DNA of 64,000 nucleotides, taken from NCBI GenBank assembly GCA_019448215.1, contig CP080408.1, positions 1,550,001 to 1,614,000 on the forward strand. The letters are read 5' to 3'. Under the pieces are notes generated by a model. It made no database searches. It was given only the letters and a program-made list of their open reading frames with translations, and was not told the DNA's origin. Position 1 is the first letter of the stretch. Every line of letters starts with the position of its first letter. This DNA comes from Thalassovita mediterranea (GTDB taxonomy: Bacteria; Pseudomonadota; Alphaproteobacteria; Caulobacterales; Hyphomonadaceae). Positions 57,976 to 64,000 of this stretch are shown in pieces. The translations under genes and the position numbers were made by a program.

Positions 57976-58738
57976 GGATAGTGGCCTGATCCTGCGTCTC
58001 GCCAGCCTGATTGCCTTTGCCCTTATCCTTGGCTTTGCGGCGCACGCGCAGGAAGCTGGCGATGCGGGCGCGGCGCTGGATGCTGTGCTTGGTCAGGACG
58101 GCGAAGGCGGGCTGAGCGGTACCGTCATAATCCTGTTCCTTGTCGTGACGGTGCTCAGCCTTGTGCCGGGCCTCGCCATGATGGTGACCTGCCTGCCATT
58201 CCTGGTCATCGTGTTTTCATTCATCCGGCAGGCGCTCGGCGTTCAGCAGGCCCCGCCAAACATGATGCTGATGGCGCTCGCCATCTTCCTGACCTTCTTC
58301 ATCATGGAGCCCACCTTCACCCAGGCATGGGCAAATGGTGTCTCGCCGTACATCGACGGCACGATTGATGAGGCCGTTGCCTGGCAGCAGACAACCGATC
58401 CATTCCGGACCTTCATGACCGCGCGTGTCGAACCGGGGACGCTCAGCGTGCTGGGCGATGCGCTCAACCGGCCCATCGTCGAAGGCGAGGAGCCAGCTTT
58501 CTCGATGCTGGCCACCGGGTTCATGCTTTCTGAAATTAAACATGCATTTCAGATCGGATTTGTAATCTTTCTTCCATTTCTTGTTATTGATCTCGTCGTA
58601 GCGTCTGTCCTGATGGCCGTCGGCATGATGATGGTTCCGCCAACCGTCGTGTCGCTGCCATTCAAGATCGGGTTCTTCGTGCTGGCCGATGGCTGGCTGA
58701 AGATCACCGAGGCACTGGTAAGAGGATATGCCGGATGA
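57959..58738 (+). CDS. fliP: Flagellar export gate protein FliP
   Basis: 259 residues from the ATG at 57959, which lies inside the last codons of fliN. A signal-like N-terminus (about 8-32, RLASLIAFALILGFAAHA) is followed by four membrane segments of the export gate core: IILFLVVTVLSLVPGLAMMVTCL, MMLMALAIFLTFFIMEP, FMLSEIKHAFQIGFVIFLPFLVIDLVVASVLMAVGMMM and IGFFVLADGWLKI. TSFIR-type SFIRQALGVQQAPPNM is a FliP hallmark. Insertion between fliN and fliG is unusual compared with fliF-fliG-flbE-fliN of Caulobacter. Confidence 0.95.
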   Translation: MLLKARDSGLILRLASLIAFALILGFAAHAQEAGDAGAALDAVLGQDGEGGLSGTVIILFLVVTVLSLVPGLAMMVTCLPFLVIVFSFIRQALGVQQAPPNMMLMALAIFLTFFIMEPTFTQAWANGVSPYIDGTIDEAVAWQQTTDPFRTFMTARVEPGTLSVLGDALNRPIVEGEEPAFSMLATGFMLSEIKHAFQIGFVIFLPFLVIDLVVASVLMAVGMMMVPPTVVSLPFKIGFFVLADGWLKITEALVRGYAG

Positions 58739-59838
58739 GCGAGGCTGCGACAAAGCCCGGATCGAACGTCACCCAGATGCGCGCCCGAGGCGGCGCCGCA
58801 TCCGGTAAGGTTGGCGCGATCCCGCCGGCACGGCGGGCGGCTGTCGTCATCGCCATGCTGGGCGAGCAGGCCGCGCGTCCCATCGTCGAAAAGCTGGACA
58901 ATGCTTCGCTTGCGCAGGTCGCCAATGAGCTTGAGGCGGTTTCCTATCTCGGCCGTGAAGAGCTGACCGAAATCGTCATGGACTTCCTCCAGGCGCTTCG
59001 CGCGACCAACGGCTCATTCCGGGGTGGACGTGAGCGCGCGCGGGAAATCGTTTCCAGCTTCCTTGATGAAAACCGCGCCGATATCGTTTTCGGCAATGTC
59101 GAAATGCCAAAGCCCCAGCCCGTCTCGAAGTCGAGCGATGTCTGGACGCGCCTTGAAGCGCGCAAGCCGGCGGTGGTGGCGGCCTATCTGTCGAAGCTGA
59201 CCGCGAATATCAGTGCGATCATCCTGCGTAAGCTCGACGTTGCCTTTGCCTCAGAAGTGGTCGGCCACCTTCAGGAGCCGATGCTGGACAGCACGATCGG
59301 GTATCTTGTGGGCGGCGAGGATGTCGATAGCGAGATTGAGGATGTCGTCGCCCAGATGGTCGAGATCGAGTTTCTCAATCAGGTACAGACGAATGAGGAT
59401 TCGGGCAGTGGGAACGCGGAATCCGTCGGCGAACTGCTCAGCTTGCTGCCGAACCATACGCGCGCGCGCATCATGTCCTTCATTCGCACCGAGCATGAGG
59501 ACAAGTTCGAGAGCATCGAGAAAGTCATGTTCACGATTGAAGGCCTCCCGGAAATCCTGGCACGTCAGTCGGTGCCGGTTGTCTTCAAGGAACTTGGTGA
59601 GGACGTGCTGGTGCCAGTGCTCGCGACCCTGACCGGCCCGGCCCAGCGGGTGCAGGACTATCTGCTCGAGAACATTTCCTCTCGCCTCGCGGTGCAATAC
59701 CGCGACGCACTCTCGAACCCGAACCGACCACCGGTCGAGGACCCCGAAGCAACGCAGCGCACTTTCCTGACGACGCTCATGTCGATGAAGCGCCGCGGCC
59801 TGATCACGCTGGAAAAAGCGCCTGTGAAAGCAGGTTAG
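58735..59838 (+). CDS. fliG: Flagellar motor switch protein FliG (divergent EHPQ region)
   Basis: 367 residues; the ATG overlaps the fliP stop. FliG couples stator torque to the C-ring. The N-terminal domain has AAVVIAMLGEQAARPIVEKL (about 35-54); the C-terminal torque domain has MSFIRTEHEDKFESIEKVMFTIEGLPEIL (about 242-270). The FliM-binding EHPQ motif, normally in the middle domain, is not seen where expected: the aligned segment reads RKPAVVAAYLSKL (about 142-155). That could mean a real change or that my alignment is off. It is followed by a convergent hairpin and flgI. Confidence 0.9.
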   Translation: MSEAATKPGSNVTQMRARGGAASGKVGAIPPARRAAVVIAMLGEQAARPIVEKLDNASLAQVANELEAVSYLGREELTEIVMDFLQALRATNGSFRGGRERAREIVSSFLDENRADIVFGNVEMPKPQPVSKSSDVWTRLEARKPAVVAAYLSKLTANISAIILRKLDVAFASEVVGHLQEPMLDSTIGYLVGGEDVDSEIEDVVAQMVEIEFLNQVQTNEDSGSGNAESVGELLSLLPNHTRARIMSFIRTEHEDKFESIEKVMFTIEGLPEILARQSVPVVFKELGEDVLVPVLATLTGPAQRVQDYLLENISSRLAVQYRDALSNPNRPPVEDPEATQRTFLTTLMSMKRRGLITLEKAPVKAG

Positions 59839-59844
59839 CAGAGC

Positions 59845-59864
59845 AGGGACAAAGTCCTGTCCCT
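59845..59864. terminator. Stem-loop between convergent fliG and flgI
   Basis: AGGGACA and TGTCCCT form a 7-bp stem with a 6-base loop, seven bases after the fliG stop. No T run follows on either strand, so it may be a weak or Rho-assisted terminator. Confidence 0.45.
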
Positions 59865-59886
59865 TCGCGCTCTGACCTGACTTTAC

Positions 59887-60999
59887 TTACTGGATAATCA
59901 GATCTGCGTGCAGGGCGCCTGCCGCCTTCATGGTGCGGATGATGTCGCCCATTTCCTGCGGGGACACGCCGAGCGCGTTGAGGCCTGCGATCAGCTGCGA
60001 GAGCGTCACGTTGGCGTCGAGCGTTGCGATATTGCGTGAGCCTGTCTCGCCGATCTCGATCTGCGAACGGGGCAGGGCAATCGACTCGCCATCGGCGAAG
60101 GGGTTCGGCTGCGACACAACCGGTGTCTCGGTCACCTTGATGGAAATATCGCCCTGCGCGATGGCGACGCGTGAAATGGTGACGTCCTTGCCGAGGACGA
60201 TCGTGCCAGACTGCTCGTCAATCACAATGCGGGCGGGGACAGCGACTTCGATCGGAAGGTTCTCAATGCTGGCAAGTACCCGCGAAGGGGAGCCCTGCAG
60301 GCTGCGAAGGTCGATATCGACCGTGCCCGGATCGCGTGTAAAGGCGACGGGCGAGCCGATTGCGGCGTTAATCGTGTCTTCGATGCGCGCCGCGGTCGTG
60401 AAGTCCGGCTCACGAAGGGCCAAGACCAGCGAGTTGCGGTCATTGAACTGGTAGGGGATTTCGCGCTCGACGCGCGCGCCGTTCGGGATGGCGCCCTGTG
60501 TTGGTGTCCCGCGGCGGGCGCGTGCGCCGTCTGCTTTCACATCGATGCCAGAAACAACGATACTGCCCTGGGCGACAGCATAGACTTCATTGTCGGCGCC
60601 CTTGAGTGGGGTCAGCACCAGCGTGCCGCCTTCAAGGCTCTCGGCGTCACCGATTGAGGCCACCGAGATATCCAGCGTGGAGCCGTTTCGGGCAAAAGAT
60701 GGCAGCGTCGCGGTGACAAGCACCGCTGCGACATTGTCCGGCTTGATGTCCTCACCCTGCACGTTCACGCCAAGGCGTTCGAGCATATAGGTGAGCGAAT
60801 CCTCGGTGAACGGGGAGTTTCGCACCGAGTCGCCGGTGCCGTTGAGGCCAACCACGATGCCGTAACCGATCAGATCGTTCTGGCGCACACCCTCTACGTC
60901 GACCACATCGCGGATCCGGGTCTGCGCGTCGGCCTGAAGTGCAGGCTGGGCCGTAACAGCGAGGGCTGCGAGGGCGAGAAGAGCGAGGATCGGCTTCAT
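59887..60999 (-). CDS. flgI: Flagellar P-ring protein FlgI
   Basis: 370 residues. A signal peptide (about 1-26, ending QADAQT) directs it to the periplasm. The mature protein shows TRIRDVVDVEGVRQNDLIGYGIVVGLNGTGDS (about 26-57), FTEDSLTYMLERLGV, FARNGSTLDISVASIGDAESLEGGTLVLTPLKGAD and the C-terminal LSQLIAGLNALGVSPQEMGDIIRTMKAAGALHADL. FlgI forms the ring in the peptidoglycan layer around the rod. flgH is not adjacent. It ends the leftward flgE-flgK-flgL-flgI unit. Confidence 0.96.
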   Translation of the reverse strand: MKPILALLALAALAVTAQPALQADAQTRIRDVVDVEGVRQNDLIGYGIVVGLNGTGDSVRNSPFTEDSLTYMLERLGVNVQGEDIKPDNVAAVLVTATLPSFARNGSTLDISVASIGDAESLEGGTLVLTPLKGADNEVYAVAQGSIVVSGIDVKADGARARRGTPTQGAIPNGARVEREIPYQFNDRNSLVLALREPDFTTAARIEDTINAAIGSPVAFTRDPGTVDIDLRSLQGSPSRVLASIENLPIEVAVPARIVIDEQSGTIVLGKDVTISRVAIAQGDISIKVTETPVVSQPNPFADGESIALPRSQIEIGETGSRNIATLDANVTLSQLIAGLNALGVSPQEMGDIIRTMKAAGALHADLIIQ

Positions 61000-61003
61000 C
61001 AGA

Positions 61004-61990
61004 TCACCTTAGGAAGTTCATGAGGCTGAGCTGCGAAAGTCTCGCGGTCAGCATGTAAGAGGCTTCAAGACTGGCCTCGAGGGCCTTGAGTTCGGCGGCG
61101 GCTTCGTACTGGTCGCGGGAGGTCATGCCTTCCAGCAGGTTGTTCAGTACGATTTTTTCCTTGGCGAGGCTGTCGAGTCCGGTCGCGACGCGTTCCTGAA
61201 GGATGCCATTCGCGGCGCGAAGCTGCGTGAGTGCGGCATCGGCCTGAACAAGACTGTCGGCCGACGATGAAATGGCTTCAAGCGCATCACTTCGGGGCAG
61301 GTCGTCGAGGCCGTCGCCCGGGGCAGCCATGGCGAGCACACCGAGACTGCGAAGTGTCTGGACCACAGCGGGGTCGAGCCCGGTGACGGCATCGCCGTCA
61401 GAGCTGGTCTTGGAACCGCGATAAAAGCTGTTTGCGAAGTCACCCGTGTCGAGGTCGAAATAGGCATCGAGCCTCGCGTCGAAATCTGCCTTGTCGGTGG
61501 CGGCCTCTGCGATTGCGCGCAGATCCGTCATGAAGTCTTCAGGCGAGCCGAAGGGCGCCTTGTCTGTCGCATCGCCCGAAAACAGGAAGCGTTCGCCATG
61601 ACGGGAATTGAGCGCAATCAGCGCGCCATCAAGCTGGGCCCGCGCATCGCGCGCAAGCGCGGTGCGTTCGACAGGCGAGCCAGCGCTCAGGCTGTCGAGG
61701 GCGCGTACTGAGATCTCAGCCAGCCCTTCCTGCATCCGCGAGAGGCTTTGCTGCGTGATATCAAGGCGGCTTTCGCGGATCTGAAGAAGGCTCGTGTCGC
61801 GGTCAATCTTGTTGAGCGCGTCGTTCGCCACCATGGCCCTGCCGATCTGGCCAGAGAGGTGTGCGGTCGGGTCAGACGTGCGACCAGTAACGGCCTCGCT
61901 CGAGGTCTTGTCGATCCGCTCACGGATAGACTGGATATCCCGGCTGAGCTGCGTCGTGACGGAATTGGCGAGATAGGATTTGTTGATCAT
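61004..61990 (-). CDS. flgL: Hook-filament junction protein FlgL
   Basis: 328 residues; the ATG is one base from the flgK stop. The N-terminal coiled helix (INKSYLANSVTTQLSRDIQSIRERIDKTSSEAVTGR, about 2-36) and the C-terminal helix (YEAAAELKALEASLEASYMLTARLSQLSLMNFLR) are typical of the flagellin-like FlgL. The central part is variable. It forms the second junction layer between hook and filament, together with FlgK. It is followed by flgI after 4 bases. Confidence 0.88.
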   Translation of the reverse strand: MINKSYLANSVTTQLSRDIQSIRERIDKTSSEAVTGRTSDPTAHLSGQIGRAMVANDALNKIDRDTSLLQIRESRLDITQQSLSRMQEGLAEISVRALDSLSAGSPVERTALARDARAQLDGALIALNSRHGERFLFSGDATDKAPFGSPEDFMTDLRAIAEAATDKADFDARLDAYFDLDTGDFANSFYRGSKTSSDGDAVTGLDPAVVQTLRSLGVLAMAAPGDGLDDLPRSDALEAISSSADSLVQADAALTQLRAANGILQERVATGLDSLAKEKIVLNNLLEGMTSRDQYEAAAELKALEASLEASYMLTARLSQLSLMNFLR

Positions 61991-61991
61991 C

Positions 61992-63431
61992 CTAGAGCTC
62001 CATCAATCTGAGCATCATCTGGTTGGCGACTTCAATGACGCGCGCATTCGCGGCATAGGCCTGCTCGATTTCCAAAAGTAGCTGCATCTGTGCGTCGACA
62101 TCGACGCCTGTCTGCTTCTGCTCAGCTTCGACCATGATCGAGTGCTGGGCGGCGGTTGAAGCCTGAACGGCCTCACTGGACACGCGCATCTGTCCGGTGC
62201 GTGACGCAAATCCAGCGACAAGGCCAGTTGCGGTATAGCTTCCCTGAAACCCTCCACTGCTCAGTGAGCGGTTGGAGGACATCGCGTCCAGCATCGCATT
62301 GAAGAGGCGGCCATTACCGGCATCACCAGGTGCAACGGCGTCGAGGCCATCGCGCAGCAGGCTGAGCTGACCGCCCTGAAGCGGATCAATGAGCGGATTG
62401 ATCGAAATGCGGGCGGCCACGCCGACGCCGGCACCGGGGTCAGGGTCGATCAGCAGGCTCGTATTCGCCCCGCCTGCAAGATCTGCATTATCGAGACGCG
62501 CCAGCACATCGCTGGCGACCGTATCGAGCTGGTCCTGGAAGGCGGGCAGGTCTGTATCACGAAGCGTGAAGAGCGCTCCGAAAAGCCCGCTGGAGATCGC
62601 GCCATAGGAGGCCGCACCGGGCGTGATATCCACGTTGCCGACCTTGATGCCCGAAAGAGCGCCAGTGTCGATACCGTCACCTGGGCCGACAGCTGCGGCA
62701 GGCGAGAACTCAATCTCGCGCGCGCTGCCGGCCAGAAGGAAGACACCCTCCTTGGTCATTATATCAATCGCGCCTGCAGGGCGCTGGACGGTCTGGACCG
62801 GAACGAACTCGGAGATCGTATCGACGTAGCGCTGGCGCTCATCCATCAGCGCAGCGGCCTTGGCCGATGATCTGTCAGTTCCCGAAAGTTGTGAGTTGAT
62901 GGCCTGAATCTGCCTCAGCGCATCGTTCACGGTTTCCACGCCGTTCGCGATCTCGCGGTCTGCGTCGATACGTTCAGAGGAGACAAAATCTGAAAGACTA
63001 TTGAACTCGGATGCGAGCGCGCGAACCGAGTCGACTATGGCGTTGAGATTTGCCTGGGATTCAGGTGTCGCCGCGGCATTCGCGAGCGCGGACTCAAACC
63101 CTGACATTTTGGAGAAGAGGCCCGTCCCATCGACACTGTCGCCGAGGCGCGCCGAAAGCGACGCCCAGGTTGATGCCATAACGCTGGCCTGAGCCAGATC
63201 GCTGCCGGACGCCATACGCTGCGCCGTCAGCGGATCATTCGTTGCGCGGCCGACGCCGTCCACCCGCACGCCGGATGGATTGGTCGAGGTGATCTGTTCG
63301 CTGACAAGCACCGAGCGCCGGATATAGCCCGGCGTCGTCGCGTTCGAAACGTTCGTTGCGACCATATCCGCCCGCAAGCCGGTCACTTGGAGACCGGTGC
63401 GGGCGGTATTGATGGCGTTTGACAGACTCAA
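61992..63431 (-). CDS. flgK: Hook-filament junction protein FlgK
   Basis: 479 residues from a TTG at 63431; the ribosome site is a G-run seven bases upstream. The N-terminus SLSNAINTARTGLQVTGLRADMVATNVSNATTPGYIRR (about 2-38) is the rod/hook-family motif. The C-terminal YAANARVIEVANQMMLRLMEL pairs with it. It is shorter than E. coli FlgK (547) because the central domain is reduced. It is downstream of flgE after 28 bases and upstream of flgL; the three are likely co-transcribed. TTG start may lower its level relative to the hook protein. Confidence 0.92.
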   Translation of the reverse strand: MSLSNAINTARTGLQVTGLRADMVATNVSNATTPGYIRRSVLVSEQITSTNPSGVRVDGVGRATNDPLTAQRMASGSDLAQASVMASTWASLSARLGDSVDGTGLFSKMSGFESALANAAATPESQANLNAIVDSVRALASEFNSLSDFVSSERIDADREIANGVETVNDALRQIQAINSQLSGTDRSSAKAAALMDERQRYVDTISEFVPVQTVQRPAGAIDIMTKEGVFLLAGSAREIEFSPAAAVGPGDGIDTGALSGIKVGNVDITPGAASYGAISSGLFGALFTLRDTDLPAFQDQLDTVASDVLARLDNADLAGGANTSLLIDPDPGAGVGVAARISINPLIDPLQGGQLSLLRDGLDAVAPGDAGNGRLFNAMLDAMSSNRSLSSGGFQGSYTATGLVAGFASRTGQMRVSSEAVQASTAAQHSIMVEAEQKQTGVDVDAQMQLLLEIEQAYAANARVIEVANQMMLRLMEL

Positions 63432-63459
63432 GGGTTAGCCCCCGCGCTCAGCGACTGGT

Positions 63460-64000
63460 CTAGCGCTTCAGATTGGTTGTTTCCTGAAGCATCTCATCGA
63501 CGGTCTGCACGATCTTCGCATTCGACGAATAGGCGCGCTGCGTTTCGATGAGGTCGGTCAGCTCTGCAGCGATGTCCGTGGTCGACTCCATCAGGGAGTA
63601 ACCTGCGACTTCACCGACAGGACCCGTACCTGCATCCCAGAGATAGAGGTTGCCGCTTTCAGCCGAGACGGAGAAAGCCTGACCATCCTTGGCGCGAAGA
63701 CCATTCATGTTCGGCACGTCACCGACAGGGATCTGGTAAAGCGCACGGCGATAGCCGGAGTTGTACACAGCCTGCAGGAAGCCTTTTTCATCGACTTCGA
63801 CCGACTGAAGGTCACCAATCGGTGCGCCGTCCTTGGTCACATTGGTTGGCGAGAATGGTGCGGAAAGTTGCGTCACGCCGGTCGTGCCGCCTGGCCTGCC
63901 GACCATTACGTCGACATCGCCATGAGGCAGGGTGAGCGTCATGATCCCGGTCGTCTCGTCATAGACGGTTCCGGTCGCTGCCGTGACATCCTCAAGGCGC
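63460..64000 (-). CDS. flgE: Flagellar hook protein FlgE, C-terminal part (5' truncated)
   Basis: The frame is open to the end of the window, so the gene begins beyond base 64000; 179 residues are visible. The ATG at 63942 is internal. The region has PTNVTKDGAPIGDLQSVEVDEKGFLQAVYNSGYRRALYQIPVGDVPNMNGL and ends with the flagellar C-terminal motif ...TDLIETQRAYSSNAKIVQTVDEMLQETTNLKR, which is the hook-protein terminus. FlgE polymerises into the flagellar hook. It leads the flgK-flgL-flgI unit. Confidence 0.9.
   Translation of the reverse strand, partial: RLEDVTAATGTVYDETTGIMTLTLPHGDVDVMVGRPGGTTGVTQLSAPFSPTNVTKDGAPIGDLQSVEVDEKGFLQAVYNSGYRRALYQIPVGDVPNMNGLRAKDGQAFSVSAESGNLYLWDAGTGPVGEVAGYSLMESTTDIAAELTDLIETQRAYSSNAKIVQTVDEMLQETTNLKR

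Overview
The window looks like a chromosome segment of an alphaproteobacterium of the Caulobacter/Hyphomonas group, probably a marine Hyphomonadaceae-type organism. The reasons are high GC content, an alphaproteobacterial flagellar gene set (FlbE-like FliH, MotE-like and DUF6468 proteins), the mutM/ubiE/ubiB/coaBC/dut neighbourhood, the lptC-lptA-lptB-rpoN-hpf-ptsN run, and perfect or near-perfect CtrA boxes (TTAA-N7-TTAACC). Sulfotransferase-like genes in the glycan locus fit a marine lifestyle. Genus and species cannot be fixed from the sequence alone. No rRNA, tRNA, CRISPR array, transposase or integrase was recognised.

Bases 1-27.6 kb are one large surface-polysaccharide locus. It opens with an ABC-2 permease end and a Wzt-type ATPase (export of a finished O-antigen or capsule). 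Next come a methyltransferase, a sugar epimerase, a glycosyltransferase, an SGNH hydrolase, and a DUF2793 fibre-like protein. A nonulosonic-acid (sialic-acid-like) module follows: NeuB-type synthase, KpsC/KpsS-like protein, KdsC-like HAD phosphatase, PtmA-like SDR and an acyltransferase. From 11.8 to 19.5 kb lies a decoration block: two FkbM methyltransferases, a glycosyltransferase, two tandem PhyH-type oxygenases and a sulfotransferase, several with coiled-coil tails. The last part holds GDP-L-fucose genes (gmd, fcl, manC), the four dTDP-L-rhamnose genes (rfbA-D) and a second sulfotransferase whose C-terminus resembles the glycan-binding domain of the Wzt ATPase at the start of the window.

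Bases 27.6-49.3 kb are mostly housekeeping: two double-FKBP lipoproteins, threonine dehydratase, kdsA (Kdo for LPS), an MHYT-GGDEF-EAL cyclic-di-GMP protein, a fused peptide-importer ATPase, an iron-type alcohol dehydrogenase, mutM, ubiE, ubiB, an UrcA-domain secreted protein behind a perfect CtrA box, coaBC, dut, a PspB-like protein, a PIF1-like ATPase, a MoeB/ThiF enzyme, a metallo-beta-lactamase-fold enzyme, ptsN and hpf. Bases 49.4-53.7 kb carry rpoN, the LPS transport genes lptB, lptA and lptC, and a short RNase D.

Bases 53.7-64 kb are flagellar. A leftward unit (fliL, DUF6468, motE-like) diverges from a rightward unit (fliF, flbE/fliH, fliN, fliP, fliG) across a 135-base region with a CtrA-like box. 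A leftward hook/ring unit (flgE partial, flgK, flgL, flgI) follows. The most novel material is in the glycan locus: the sulfotransferase/Wzt_C fusion, the paired PhyH oxygenases, the nonulosonate module without a cytidylyltransferase, and the tail-fibre-like DUF2793 gene.
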